Part shown: positions 31,802 through 42,294 of the stretch, piece by piece
Layout: each line of letters opens with the position of its first letter
How positions within the stretch are numbered: position 1 is the first letter of the stretch
Source of the DNA: Microbacteriaceae bacterium
Lineage (GTDB): Bacteria > Actinomycetota > Actinomycetes > Actinomycetales > Microbacteriaceae
Assembly: GCA_004297935.1 (NCBI GenBank)
Contig: SCRE01000011.1
Location: 1 to 44,450, forward strand
Length of the DNA: 44,450 bases
Direction of reading: 5' to 3'
Position numbers and translations under genes: made by a program
The notes under the pieces: model-generated
The model's database searches: none
The model's input: only the letters and a program-made list of their open reading frames with translations
Told to the model about the DNA's origin: nothing

Positions 31802-32185
31802 TCAGCTGCTGCCGTCTTGCCTCTTGTCCCAACGTTCGTTGAGTTTGTCCATGAATCCCTGGTTCTCACGGCTCTTGCCCGCCGTCGTCTTCGACTGCGC
31901 TGACTCCTCGGGCTGGCCCGCTCGATGCCGAGGCGGCGCAATGGCGAACAGCACACCGGTCAGCATGATCACAAAACCGAGGATGCCGACCAACGCGACC
32001 TGCACGAGGACGCCGACGACCAGACAGGCGACGCCGACGACGGTGATCAGAATACCGAGGACGATCGACCGATACGCGGGTTTACCTCGTCGACCGCCGA
32101 CGGTCGCGACGAAATCCGCGTCGTTGTGATAGAGGCTGCGCTCCATCTCTTCGAGGAGGCGCTGCTCGTGCTCCGAAAGCGGCAT
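31802..32185 (-). CDS. DUF3040 membrane protein
   Basis: A 127-residue actinobacterial protein. The N-terminal MPLSEHEQRLLEEMERSLY is the DUF3040 signature. Two hydrophobic helices (about 40-62 and 64-84) are followed by a charged C-terminal tail. Its function is unknown; homologues lie near mraZ in mycobacteria (Rv2169c type), as here. The ATG has GAGGGGG about 6 bases upstream. It is divergent from the polyprenyl synthase gene and ends in a clear terminator. Confidence 0.88.
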   Translation of the reverse strand: MPLSEHEQRLLEEMERSLYHNDADFVATVGGRRGKPAYRSIVLGILITVVGVACLVVGVLVQVALVGILGFVIMLTGVLFAIAPPRHRAGQPEESAQSKTTAGKSRENQGFMDKLNERWDKRQDGSS

Positions 32186-32250
32186 CCCAATCCCCCTCTT
32201 TTCGGGTTCAATGCGTTACGTACCACTCATTCTAGTCGCGTCCGCACGGC

Positions 32251-32256
32251 TAGGCT
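32251..32256 (+). promoter_or_regulatory. Candidate -10 of the polyprenyl synthase gene (leaderless)
   Basis: TAGGCT ends 6 bases before the GTG start, with no Shine-Dalgarno, so transcription would begin on the start codon. No good -35 is visible. Confidence 0.45.
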
Positions 32257-32262
32257 AGGCGC

Positions 32263-33357
32263 GTGGCCGAAAGCAATCGACTCGCCGAACTCGTCCAAGC
32301 CCGCATCGATCGCTTCCTTGACGAACGCACTTCTATTCTCGTCTCGATAAGCGACGACCTCGTGCCTTTCTGTGACTTCTCCCGGCAGTTTCTCAGTGGC
32401 GGCAAACGGTTCCGCGCCCAATTCTGTTACCGCGGTTGGCAGAGCGTCCACGGCTCGGCTGGCGCACTCGACACGGTCGACGCCGCGATCGGCGCTGCGG
32501 CGGCGCTCGAGGTGTTCCACGCCGCCGCTCTCGTGCACGATGACATCATCGACAGTTCAGACACGCGCCGACGCGCGCCCAGCGCCCACCGGCGGTTCGA
32601 GGCGTTGCACGATCGGCTCGGCTACGCGGGCACGGCATACGACTTCGGCACGACATCCGCGCTATTGCTCGGCGATCTGCTGCTGGGCTGGAGCGACGAG
32701 CTGTTCGACGAGGCGCTGGGCGTGCTCGACAGCCCGAAACAGGCGGTGGCCGTCCGTCGGCAGTTCAACCGGATGCGCACCGAGGTGACGGCCGGGCAGT
32801 ATCTCGACATCCTGGAGGAACGGGCGTGGAACACCCGCGAGGAGGACGAGCTGCTGGCACACGCCCAGCGCGTGATCATCTACAAGTCCGCGAAGTACAG
32901 CGTCGAGGCGCCGCTGCTGATCGGGGCGACGATCGCCGGCGCCCGCGAGGTGCAACGCACCACGCTGCGGGAGTTCGGCCTCCCCCTGGGCATCGCGTAC
33001 CAACTGCGCGACGATCTGCTCGGGGTGTTCGGCGACACGGAAATCACGGGCAAGCCCAGCGGTGACGACCTGCGCGAAGGCAAGCGCACCGTGTTGATCG
33101 CGCTCGCACGACAGAAGCTACCCGCTACTGCCCGACGCCTGCTGGACGAGCTTCTGGGCGACCCGGAACTCGACGACACTCAGATCGCTATGCTGCACAA
33201 TACGATCCGAGCCAGTGGAGCCGTCGAGGAAGTCGAGGCCCTGATCTCACGGAACGCCGACCGAGCCAATGCCGCCCTCGACGAGGCGCCATTGGACCCC
33301 GCTGCGATCGCGCAGCTGCGCAGCCTGACCCGCACCGTGACGGACCGCGTGGCATAG
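32263..33357 (+). CDS. Polyprenyl (geranylgeranyl-type) diphosphate synthase
   Basis: A 364-residue trans-isoprenyl diphosphate synthase that condenses isopentenyl diphosphate onto allylic diphosphates with Mg. First Asp-rich motif: VHDDIIDSSDTRRR (Asp93, Asp94, Asp97). Second: QLRDDLLGVFGD (Asp250, Asp251). SGGKRFRAQF and GKPSGDDLREGKRTVL are further conserved blocks. It is the IdsA type; product length cannot be read reliably from sequence. Its position near the kinase and aroG matches idsA2 in mycobacteria. It may supply precursors for menaquinone, carotenoids or lipid carriers. Convergent with the DNA-binding protein gene. Confidence 0.92.
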   Translation: MAESNRLAELVQARIDRFLDERTSILVSISDDLVPFCDFSRQFLSGGKRFRAQFCYRGWQSVHGSAGALDTVDAAIGAAAALEVFHAAALVHDDIIDSSDTRRRAPSAHRRFEALHDRLGYAGTAYDFGTTSALLLGDLLLGWSDELFDEALGVLDSPKQAVAVRRQFNRMRTEVTAGQYLDILEERAWNTREEDELLAHAQRVIIYKSAKYSVEAPLLIGATIAGAREVQRTTLREFGLPLGIAYQLRDDLLGVFGDTEITGKPSGDDLREGKRTVLIALARQKLPATARRLLDELLGDPELDDTQIAMLHNTIRASGAVEEVEALISRNADRANAALDEAPLDPAAIAQLRSLTRTVTDRVA

Positions 33358-33362
33358 CGCGG

Positions 33363-33412
33363 TTGGCTGAGCGGCGAGCCGGGCCACGCCCAGCTATGCC
33401 ACGCTCAGCCGA
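33363..33412. terminator. Hairpin between converging genes (polyprenyl synthase / Rv2175c-like)
   Basis: GGCTGAGCG (33365-33373) pairs perfectly with CGCTCAGCC (33402-33410), extendable by two pairs including a T-G wobble, with a 28-base loop. It lies just past one stop codon and overlaps the other, the normal place for a bidirectional terminator. No T-run. Confidence 0.5.
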
Positions 33413-33746
33413 GCGCCTGGGCGACGCGCCGCACCTCCGCCTTGCGTCCGGCGTGCAGTGCGTCGATCGGGGCGGTGCGGAGGCTGTCCTCGACCGCAAG
33501 CAGCCAGTCCATCGCATCCGCATCGGAGAAGCCGGCGTCCGCAAGCACGAACAGGGTGCCGCGCAATTCGTGCATCGGTTCGCCGTCCACCAGGAAGTCC
33601 GCGGGGACCATGAGAGCACCGTCACGCCGAACGGCGAGGAGGTGGCGGTCCTCGATCAATCGGTGCACTCTGCCCACACTCACGCCAAGGAGTTCGACAA
33701 GTTCCGGGATGGTCAGCCAGGTTCGTTCGGTCTTCTGCTCGGTCAC
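33405..33746 (-). CDS. Rv2175c-like DNA-binding protein
   Basis: A 113-residue actinobacterial protein with a winged/MerR-like helix-turn-helix near the N-terminus (WLTIPELVELLGVSVGRVHR, about 10-29; RRDGALMVPADF follows) and a helical C-terminal domain (ELRGTLFVLADAGFSDADAM). In M. tuberculosis the homologue lies next to the kinase PknL and is its phosphorylation substrate; here too a PASTA kinase is close by, separated by a LysM gene. The GTG at 33746 is chosen because the 25 residues of open frame upstream are Arg-rich and unlike the family. No strong Shine-Dalgarno. The DNA targets are unknown. Confidence 0.85.
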   Translation of the reverse strand: MTEQKTERTWLTIPELVELLGVSVGRVHRLIEDRHLLAVRRDGALMVPADFLVDGEPMHELRGTLFVLADAGFSDADAMDWLLAVEDSLRTAPIDALHAGRKAEVRRVAQALG

Positions 33747-33929
33747 AGCACTAGATTGCCACGAATGTCGCGGTCGCCGGACATCGCGGCGACGTCGCGA
33801 ACCCGTGAATCCGGTCACCACGCGCGGCGGTCGTTGACTCCGACCCCGATCCGTGTCAGCGTGTGCCTCAGCAAGCTATCAGCCAGGCTGGCGAGAAGTC
33901 GGCGCGGCTGCCGACCGACGGGGGTGTTC

Positions 33930-35102
33930 ATGTCGCCGATGACGCAACCGGCTGGCGACACGCCGGACCCGCAGCGCGACGCCGACCCGCGGCCAGAGGC
34001 GGAATCAGCGGGAGCGCGCGCCGAGGACGCGAGCCGCGAGCCGCGGCACCTTGTCGATCTGACGCCCGCCCGGCGCGCGAAGGCCATACTCGCCACCGTG
34101 CCGCTCGTCGTGGCGAGCACGATCGCACTGTCGGTCGGGATGGCCGGACCGGCCGCGGCAGCACAGCTGCGCCGAGTCGATCGCGTCAAGCCGAACGACA
34201 GCGCGCAGCGCGCCGCGCGCGACGCGATTCGACCTCGAGTCGCCGAGAGTGCGCCGCGATCGTACGTCGTTGTCGCGGGCGATACGGTCAGCGGCATCGC
34301 CGGACGGTACGGACTGTCTACTGCGGGCGTCCTTGCTCTGAACGGATTGAGCTGGAAGAGCCTCATCTTTCCGGGGCAGACGCTGGTCTTGACCGAGGGG
34401 CGGCCTCCCTCGGCGTCGAGCTCGAAGACGGCAGCCGCGCCGATCACACGCCACACGGTGGTGGAAGGCGACACGGTCAGCGGCATAGCCGAATCGTACG
34501 GGCTGAGCACGCAGACCGTGCTCAGCGCGAACGGGCTCGATGCCGCGAGCGTGATCTACCCCGGCGAGACCATCGCGATTCCGGATGCGGCACCGGCCGT
34601 CCCCTCTCCCGCCCCGCCCTCTGCGGTCTCCCCTGCTCCCGCCCAGGCCCCGGTTCCGGTGGCCGCGCCGAGTCCCGTGTCCGGCACCATGACGTCGCTC
34701 AGCGCGGAGATGCGCACGAACGCGCAGACCATCATCGTCGTCGGCCGTGCCGAGGGCGTCGACGACTACGGAATCGTCATCGCGTTGGCCGCCGCGATGC
34801 AGGAGTCCGGTCTGCGCAACCGCCCGGTCGGCGACCGCGATTCGCTCGGACTGTTCCAACAACGCCCGAGCACGGGCTGGGGAACACCGGAACAGATCAT
34901 GGATCCGACGTTCGCAGCCCGTTCGTTCTTCGGTGGAGACAACAATCCGCACCCGGGGCTGACCAAGGGACTGCTCGACATTCCGGGGTGGTCGTCGATG
35001 ACCGTGTCACAGGCAGCGCAGGCCGTGCAACTGTCTGCGCACCCCGATGCGTACGCGAAGTGGGAGGCATCCGCCCGCGCCTGGCTGGCCGAGCTGGGAT
35101 GA
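33930..35102 (+). CDS. Secreted LysM protein with lysozyme-like C-terminal domain
   Basis: A 390-residue cell-wall protein. A long cytoplasmic N-region (1-50) precedes a hydrophobic signal/anchor segment (about 52-78, ending AGPAAAA). Two LysM peptidoglycan-binding domains follow: 111-154 (YVVVAGDTVSGIAGRYGLS) and 173-217 (HTVVEGDTVSGIAESYGLS). A Pro/Ala linker (218-252) leads to a C-terminal domain with ALAAAMQESGLRN, DSLGLFQQRPSTGWG and HPDAYAKWEASARAW. Glu292 is the likely catalytic acid of a transglycosylase/lysozyme fold. Whether it is an active hydrolase is inferred. The ATG at 33930 has a G-rich Shine-Dalgarno; the open frame upstream is intergenic. It precedes the PASTA kinase by 70 bases. 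Confidence 0.85.
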   Translation: MSPMTQPAGDTPDPQRDADPRPEAESAGARAEDASREPRHLVDLTPARRAKAILATVPLVVASTIALSVGMAGPAAAAQLRRVDRVKPNDSAQRAARDAIRPRVAESAPRSYVVVAGDTVSGIAGRYGLSTAGVLALNGLSWKSLIFPGQTLVLTEGRPPSASSSKTAAAPITRHTVVEGDTVSGIAESYGLSTQTVLSANGLDAASVIYPGETIAIPDAAPAVPSPAPPSAVSPAPAQAPVPVAAPSPVSGTMTSLSAEMRTNAQTIIVVGRAEGVDDYGIVIALAAAMQESGLRNRPVGDRDSLGLFQQRPSTGWGTPEQIMDPTFAARSFFGGDNNPHPGLTKGLLDIPGWSSMTVSQAAQAVQLSAHPDAYAKWEASARAWLAELG

Positions 35103-35160
35103 CCGCTCCCGGTCGCGGTGGCACACGGTGTTTTATCCGGATTGCGGCCACATCGATCTC

Positions 35161-35166
35161 TAGACT
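35161..35166 (+). promoter_or_regulatory. Candidate -10 of the PASTA kinase gene (leaderless)
   Basis: TAGACT, a good actinobacterial -10, ends 6 bases before the GTG start; there is no Shine-Dalgarno. It implies that the kinase has its own promoter separate from the LysM gene. Confidence 0.5.
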
Positions 35167-35172
35167 CGAACG

Positions 35173-37122
<1,950 letters not shown>

Positions 37123-37143
37123 CGCGGGCGAGGATCCGCACTG

Positions 37144-37176
37144 CCGGCGGGCGACGTCGGCCGGTGCGCCCGTCGG
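37144..37176. terminator. Hairpin between the converging kinase and aroG genes
   Basis: CCGGCGGGCG (37144-37153) pairs with CGCCCGTCGG (37167-37176) with a single G-T wobble and a 13-base loop. It lies in the 63-base gap between two converging stop codons. GC-rich without a T-run, as is common in actinobacteria. Confidence 0.5.
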
Positions 37177-37185
37177 CCGAGCGGG

Positions 37186-38562
37186 TCAGCGACGGGGCAC
37201 GCCCAGTTCTTCGGCGACCAGGAACGCCAACTCCAGGGACTGCATGTGGTTCAGCCTGGGATCGCAGAGGGACTCATAGCGCGTGGCCAGCGTCGCCTCG
37301 TCGATGTGTTCTGATCCGCCGAGGCATTCCGTGACATCGTCGCCGGTCAACTCGACGTGGATGCCGCCCGGGTGCGTTCCGGCCGCACGGTGGGCATCGA
37401 AGAACCCCTTGACCTCGTCGACGACGTCGTCGAACCGGCGGGTCTTGTACCCGTTCGGCGTCGTCAGTCCGTTGCCGTGCATCGGGTCCGTGACCCAGAG
37501 CGGGAGCGCATCGCTGCCCTTGATCGCCTCCAGCAGCGGCGGCAGCGCATCGCGCACGCGACCGGCGCCCATCCGAGTGATGAACGTGAGACGACCAGGC
37601 TCACGGGCCGGGTCGAGCTTGTCGATCAGGCGTAGCACGTCGTCGGACGACGTCGTCGGACCGAGCTTGACGCCGATCGGGTTGCGCACGCGGGCCAAGA
37701 AGTCGACGTGAGCGCCGTCCAGATCACGGGTGCGCTCGCCGATCCAAATGAAGTGCGCAGACGTGTTGTACGGTGTTCCGGTGCGGGAATCGATCCGCGT
37801 CATCGGCCGCTCGTAGTCCATCAGCAGGCCCTCGTGGCTGGCGTAGAACTCCACGCGCTTGAGTTCGTCGAAGTCGGCCCCTGCCGCCTCCATGAACTTG
37901 ATCGCCCTGTCGATCTCCTGGGCCAGACCCTCGTAACGCTGGTTCGCCGGGTTGGCCGCGAACCCGCGGTTCCAGCTCTGCACTTCGCGCAGGTCGGCGA
38001 AACCGCCCTGCGTGAACGCGCGAATCAGATTCAGGGTCGATGCGGCCGTGTGGTAGCCCTTGACCAGCCGGCGCGGATCGGCCTGGCGCGACTCCGGTGT
38101 GAAGTCGTAGCCGTTGACGATGTCGCCACGGTAGGCGGGCAATGTGACCCCGCCGCGGGTCTCGGTGTCGCTGGAGCGGGGTTTCGCGAATTGGCCGGCC
38201 ATCCGCCCCATCTTGATGACCGGCATCGATGCGCCGTACGTCAGAACGACCGCCATCTGCAGGATGGTCTTGACGCGGTCTCTGATCTGGTCTGCGGTCG
38301 CCCCTGCGAACGTCTCAGCGCAGTCACCGCCCTGGAGCAGGAACGCCTCACCGCGGGCCGCCTGCGCCAGGCGCGTGCGCAGCTGATCGACCTCGCCGGC
38401 GAACACCAGTGGCGGAAGTGCGGCGATCTCGGCGGATGCGGCGCGGACAGCCTCGTGATCGGGCCAGTTCGGCTGCTGCTTGATCGTGAGCGTGCGCCAG
38501 TGGTCCAGTCCCGCAATCACGGTCTCGTCAGCCGACACGACGGGCTCATTGGGATCTACCAC
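37186..38562 (-). CDS. aroG: 3-deoxy-7-phosphoheptulonate synthase, class II
   Basis: A 458-residue DAHP synthase that condenses phosphoenolpyruvate and erythrose 4-phosphate, the first step of aromatic amino acid synthesis. Class II signatures are clear: QQPNWPDHEAVRAA, LLQGGDCAETF (metal-binding Cys), KMGRMAGQFAKPRS, LPAYRGDIVNG, FYASHEGLLMDYE, RNPIGVKLGP, WVTDPMHGNG and HPGGIHVELTGDDVTECLGG. The length is standard. The GTG start has no Shine-Dalgarno and follows the plsC stop by 9 bases, with TAAGCT 6 bases upstream, so it may be transcribed as a leaderless mRNA. Its position next to a Ser/Thr kinase and plsC is conserved in mycobacteria. Confidence 0.97.
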   Translation of the reverse strand: MVDPNEPVVSADETVIAGLDHWRTLTIKQQPNWPDHEAVRAASAEIAALPPLVFAGEVDQLRTRLAQAARGEAFLLQGGDCAETFAGATADQIRDRVKTILQMAVVLTYGASMPVIKMGRMAGQFAKPRSSDTETRGGVTLPAYRGDIVNGYDFTPESRQADPRRLVKGYHTAASTLNLIRAFTQGGFADLREVQSWNRGFAANPANQRYEGLAQEIDRAIKFMEAAGADFDELKRVEFYASHEGLLMDYERPMTRIDSRTGTPYNTSAHFIWIGERTRDLDGAHVDFLARVRNPIGVKLGPTTSSDDVLRLIDKLDPAREPGRLTFITRMGAGRVRDALPPLLEAIKGSDALPLWVTDPMHGNGLTTPNGYKTRRFDDVVDEVKGFFDAHRAAGTHPGGIHVELTGDDVTECLGGSEHIDEATLATRYESLCDPRLNHMQSLELAFLVAEELGVPRR

Positions 38563-38568
38563 AGGAGG

Positions 38569-38574
38569 AGCTTA
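38569..38574 (-). promoter_or_regulatory. Candidate -10 of aroG (leaderless)
   Basis: TAAGCT on the minus strand overlaps the plsC stop codon and ends 6 bases before the aroG GTG; the 6 bases are CCTCCT, not a Shine-Dalgarno. Confidence 0.4.
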
Positions 38575-39261
38575 TCGTGAATGCCCGACCTGTCTTTCCT
38601 TCACCGTGGTGGCGTACACGTCCGCATATTCCTGCCCGCCGAGGGCGTGCAGGGTGTAGACGATCTCGTCCGTGATCGACCGAAGGATGAATCGGTCGCT
38701 TGCCATGCCTTCGAACCGGGAGAAGTCCAGGGCATCTCCGACGATGATGCCGATCCTGCCCAGCTTCGGCACTTTCGTGCCGATCGGCATCACTTTCTCG
38801 GTGTCCACCATCACCACCGGCACCACCGGGACACGGCCTTCGAGGATCATTCGGGCGACGCCGGTGCGCCCGCGATAGAGCCTCGCATCCGGGCTTCGAG
38901 TGCCCTCCGGATAGATCCCGAGCACGTCGCCGCCCGCAAGCACGCGCAACCCGGTGTTCAGCGACGCTTCGGACGCCTTGCCGCCCGACCGGTCGATCGG
39001 CAACTGTCCCGTCGCCATCATGAACGTCTTCGTGAGCCACCCCACCACGCCCTTGCGGGTGAAGTACTCGCTCTTGGCCAGGAACGAGACGCGACGATCG
39101 ATCATGAGCGGCAGGACGATCGAATCGATGAACGACAGGTGGTTGCTCGCCAGGATCACGCCGCCGTGCTTCGGGATCTTCTCGGCACCGACCACCCACG
39201 GCCGGAAGATCGACTTGACGATCGGCCCGACGACCAGGTACTTCATGAACCAGTAGAACAT
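38572..39261 (-). CDS. plsC: 1-acyl-glycerol-3-phosphate acyltransferase family protein
   Basis: A 229-residue PlsC-type acyltransferase of phospholipid synthesis that transfers an acyl group to lysophosphatidate at the membrane. Catalytic His41-X4-Asp46 in ASNHLSFIDSIVLP; FLAKSEYFTRKGVVGW is the second block; YPEGTRSPDARLYRGRTG is the acceptor-binding block; GRVPVVPVVM is the fourth. The ATG has GGGGGAG close upstream. It follows the ROK kinase gene by 27 bases and probably shares its transcript. Members of this family also acylate other lipids, so the exact substrate is inferred. Confidence 0.92.
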   Translation of the reverse strand: MFYWFMKYLVVGPIVKSIFRPWVVGAEKIPKHGGVILASNHLSFIDSIVLPLMIDRRVSFLAKSEYFTRKGVVGWLTKTFMMATGQLPIDRSGGKASEASLNTGLRVLAGGDVLGIYPEGTRSPDARLYRGRTGVARMILEGRVPVVPVVMVDTEKVMPIGTKVPKLGRIGIIVGDALDFSRFEGMASDRFILRSITDEIVYTLHALGGQEYADVYATTVKERQVGHSR

Positions 39262-39288
39262 GTTATCTCCCCCTCACCCCGCGACGAG

Positions 39289-40245
39289 TCATCGCGTCCG
39301 CGCGTGCACGCGCGCGAGGTCCGCTGCGCCGACCACCCCTGCATCGTTCTCCAGTTCCGCGATCTGGAATTCCGGTTCCGGATGGTAGCCGCGAGCCGGG
39401 AGATTCTCCAGAAACGCGGCCCGAATCGGGTCGAGCAGCAGTTCGCCGGCCTGTGCGACGCCGCCGCCGAACACGAACAGTTGCGGGTCGAGCACCGCGC
39501 CGAGGCTCGCACACGCCTGACCGAGGCTGTCGCCGAGCTGGCACAGCGCGGCGAGCGCACCCGGATCCCGGCTCACGATAAGCGAGCTGATGTCCTCGCC
39601 GGACAGCATTCCCTTCCGGGCCCGGACATCGGCCAATGCCTGACCGATGCCCCCGGCGTCTGCCAGCTCGTTCGCCATCCGCTGCAGTGCGCGACCGGAG
39701 CCGTACTGTTCGATACAGCCGTGAGCGCCGCAACCGCAAGGAAGGCCGCCGGGAACAAGGCGGAGGTGGCCGAGCTCGGCGGCGGCGCCGAAACCACCGC
39801 GGAACAGCGCGTCGTTGCTGACGATCGCACCTCCGACGCCGGTACCGATTGTCAGCATCACCATGTCGCTCACGAGACGGCCCGCACCGAACCGAAACTC
39901 GGCCCAACCCGCAGCATTGGCGTCATTCTCCACGACGACGGGGATGTTCAGCCGTGCCTCGAGGCTGTCACGGAACGGTTCGTCGCGCCATGCGATGTTC
40001 GGTGCGTAGTAGACGATCGACTGCGCGGCATCGATGAAGCCCGCTGCGGCCACGCCGGCGGCAGCAACGTCCTCGCCCTCCGATAGATCGGCGATCATAG
40101 AGACCACGACATCGACGATGCCCTGCGGCTGGCCCGCGCCGGTCGGCGTCGGTCGGCGATCCTCGCGCACGATCGCACCGAGTTCGTCGACCAGCGCTCC
40201 CGCGATCTTCGTCCCGCCGATGTCGATTCCGATCGCGTGCGTCAA
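39289..40245 (-). CDS. glk: ROK family glucokinase
   Basis: A 318-residue sugar kinase that phosphorylates glucose (or a related sugar) with ATP. Phosphate loop AIGIDIGGTKIAGALVDE (4-21); catalytic Asp108 in ENDANAAGWAE; zinc site His160 with Cys170, Cys172 and Cys177 in GLPCGCGAHGCIEQYGSG. The TTG start at 40245 is chosen because GAAAGG lies 7 bases upstream; a further TTG at 40260 would lie on that Shine-Dalgarno. No N-terminal helix-turn-helix, so it is an enzyme and not a ROK repressor. Sugar specificity is inferred from the actinobacterial glucokinase pattern. Divergent from the acyl-CoA ligase. Confidence 0.9.
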   Translation of the reverse strand: MTHAIGIDIGGTKIAGALVDELGAIVREDRRPTPTGAGQPQGIVDVVVSMIADLSEGEDVAAAGVAAAGFIDAAQSIVYYAPNIAWRDEPFRDSLEARLNIPVVVENDANAAGWAEFRFGAGRLVSDMVMLTIGTGVGGAIVSNDALFRGGFGAAAELGHLRLVPGGLPCGCGAHGCIEQYGSGRALQRMANELADAGGIGQALADVRARKGMLSGEDISSLIVSRDPGALAALCQLGDSLGQACASLGAVLDPQLFVFGGGVAQAGELLLDPIRAAFLENLPARGYHPEPEFQIAELENDAGVVGAADLARVHARTR

Positions 40246-40414
40246 CGATTGCCTTTCCAAGCCGGTGGGGTGGGCCGGCGCACCGGGACGCGGGGCTTCT
40301 CAGGTGTACCAACTAGAGTGTAGTTAACCAGTTAGCCGAAGGCTATGCGGCCATCGGAAAGCCCGACGAAGACCGAAACGGCCGCACAGCCGCACCGGTA
40401 TCGAAGGAGTTGCC

Positions 40415-42244
40415 GTGGAACAGTTCGATGTAGCCGCCCTCGTGCCCGCCGATCCTGACGCCAACATCACCGACCTGCTCATCGATCGTGTCGCACTGAC
40501 ACCGGATGCCGCACTGTTCTCCGTTCCGGCGGGTGAAGGCTGGAGCAACGTGACCGGTGCAGAGTTCCTCCGCCAGGTACGCGCCCTGGCAAAGGGCCTG
40601 ATCGCAGCCGGCATCGAACCCGGGGACAAGATCGGCCTGATGTGCCGAACGCGTTACGAATGGACGTTGATCGACTTCGCCGTGTTGTTCGCCGGGGCAG
40701 TCCTCGTGCCCGTGTATGAGACGAGCTCACCAGCCCAAGTGCAATGGAACCTGACCGACTCGGGGGCGAGCGCACTCATCGTCGAGACGCCGGAGCATTT
40801 CGCTCGTTTCGACGAGGTGCACCCCGATCTGCCGCTGATCGAAAAGGTGTGGCAGATCGATCTGGGCGACCTCGACAAGCTGGTCGTGTCCGGCACCGAC
40901 ATCGACGACGCCGAGGTGGAGCGTCGGCGCGGCCTGGCGCGGGGCGAGGACATCGCCACACTGATCTACACCTCTGGATCGACCGGGCGTCCCCGTGGCT
41001 GTGTGCTGACGCATGCGAACTTCGTCGAACTGTCCCGCAACTCGGCGCTCGCGCTCAAAGAGGTGCTGGACGATCCGAACGGCGCATCGACGCTGCTGTT
41101 CATCACGACGGCGCACGTCTTCGCGCGATTCATTACGATCCTCTGCGTGCACGCGGGCGTTCGCGTCGGCCACCAGGCCGACACCCGCCAGCTGCTGCCC
41201 GCACTGGCCTCCTTCAAGCCGACCTTCCTGCTCGCAGTGCCTCGGGTCTTCGAGAAGGTCTACAACTCGGCCGAACAGAAAGCGGATGCGTCGGGCAGAG
41301 GAGGCATTTTCCGCAAGGCCGCGGCTGTGGCTGTGGCATACTCCCAGGCCGGCGAGGCCGGCTCCATCCCGTTCGGGCTCAGGCTCAAGTACACGCTGTA
41401 CAACAGGCTCGTCTACGGCAAGCTCCGGGCGGCGATGGGCGGCAACGTCAAGTACGCCGTCTCCGGTTCCGCGCCGCTCGGCGCGCACCTCGGCCACTTC
41501 TTCCACAGCCTCGGAATCGTCATCCTCGAAGGCTATGGGCTGACGGAGACGACGGCGCCTGCGACGGTCAACCTGGCCACGCGCTCCAAGATCGGCACGG
41601 TCGGACCGGCGCTGCCGGGTGTGTCGCTGCGGATCGCCGATGACGGTGAGATCTCCGTCAAGGGCATCAACGTCTTCAAGGAGTATTGGAACAACCCCGA
41701 GGCAACCGCGGCAGCATTCCACGACGGCTGGTTCGCCACCGGCGACCTGGGCGGCTTCGACTCGGACGGTTTCTTGACCATCACCGGGCGCAAGAAGGAG
41801 ATCATCGTCACGGCGGGCGGCAAGAACGTCTCGCCGTCGGCCCTGGAGGACCCGATTCGGGCGAACTCGCTGGTCAGCCAGGTGATCGTGGTCGGTGACA
41901 AGAAACCGTTCATCGCCGCGCTGATCACCCTGGACGCCGAAATGCTGCCCGCCTGGCTGTCGAACAACGGCCTCGACCCTCAGATGAGCATCGCGGATGC
42001 CTCCGCCCACCCGGCCATTCTCGAAGAGCTGCAGAAGGCGGTGGACCTGGCGAACTCCCGCGTGTCGCGCGCGGAATCGATCCGCAAGTTCGTGGTGCTT
42101 CCCGTCGAACTCAGCGAGAACAGCGGGCACCTGACACCCAAGCTGAGCATCAAGCGCCAGGTGATCCTGGACGACTACGCCGATGCCATCGAAAACCTGT
42201 ACAACTCGGCGCCGGCCACGGAAGGGATCTCCCTGCACCACTGA
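40415..42244 (+). CDS. Long-chain fatty acid--CoA ligase (FadD15-like)
   Basis: A 609-residue AMP-forming ligase that activates fatty acids as acyl-CoA for breakdown or lipid synthesis. The ATP loop is LIYTSGSTGRPRG (183-195); EGYGLTETTAPATVN is the A5 motif; WFATGDLGGFDSDGFLTITG and RKKEIIVTAGGKNVSPSALE are the hinge and A8 region; LTPKLSIKRQVI carries the C-terminal catalytic Lys. The GTG start has AAGGAG about 6 bases upstream. In mycobacteria fadD15 is in the same neighbourhood. The 169-base divergent region to the ROK gene has a short GC hairpin (TAGCC-gaa-GGCTA) but no clear promoter. Confidence 0.94.
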   Translation: MEQFDVAALVPADPDANITDLLIDRVALTPDAALFSVPAGEGWSNVTGAEFLRQVRALAKGLIAAGIEPGDKIGLMCRTRYEWTLIDFAVLFAGAVLVPVYETSSPAQVQWNLTDSGASALIVETPEHFARFDEVHPDLPLIEKVWQIDLGDLDKLVVSGTDIDDAEVERRRGLARGEDIATLIYTSGSTGRPRGCVLTHANFVELSRNSALALKEVLDDPNGASTLLFITTAHVFARFITILCVHAGVRVGHQADTRQLLPALASFKPTFLLAVPRVFEKVYNSAEQKADASGRGGIFRKAAAVAVAYSQAGEAGSIPFGLRLKYTLYNRLVYGKLRAAMGGNVKYAVSGSAPLGAHLGHFFHSLGIVILEGYGLTETTAPATVNLATRSKIGTVGPALPGVSLRIADDGEISVKGINVFKEYWNNPEATAAAFHDGWFATGDLGGFDSDGFLTITGRKKEIIVTAGGKNVSPSALEDPIRANSLVSQVIVVGDKKPFIAALITLDAEMLPAWLSNNGLDPQMSIADASAHPAILEELQKAVDLANSRVSRAESIRKFVVLPVELSENSGHLTPKLSIKRQVILDDYADAIENLYNSAPATEGISLHH

Positions 42245-42275
42245 CCTGGAAAACCACTGGCCCGCAAAGACGAAC

Positions 42276-42294
42276 CTGAGGCCTGAGGCCTCAG
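42276..42294. terminator. Palindrome at the converging fadD/def stop region
   Basis: CTGAGGCCT and AGGCCTCAG flank a single G, a perfect 9-bp inverted repeat that includes the def stop codon. The position between converging genes suggests a bidirectional terminator; the effective loop would be about 5 bases. No T-run. Confidence 0.5.

Noticed and set aside
33930-34700. c-di-AMP or other riboswitch before the LysM gene
   Set aside because: Such elements occur upstream of some actinobacterial wall hydrolases, but no recognisable core motif was found in the 183-base intergenic region 33747-33929.
40305-40345. Possible operator in the ROK/acyl-CoA ligase divergent region
   Set aside because: The stretch has partial repeats of TAGTT/AACTA and a GTTAAC palindrome, but no symmetric arms long enough to separate from chance and no adjacent regulator gene.
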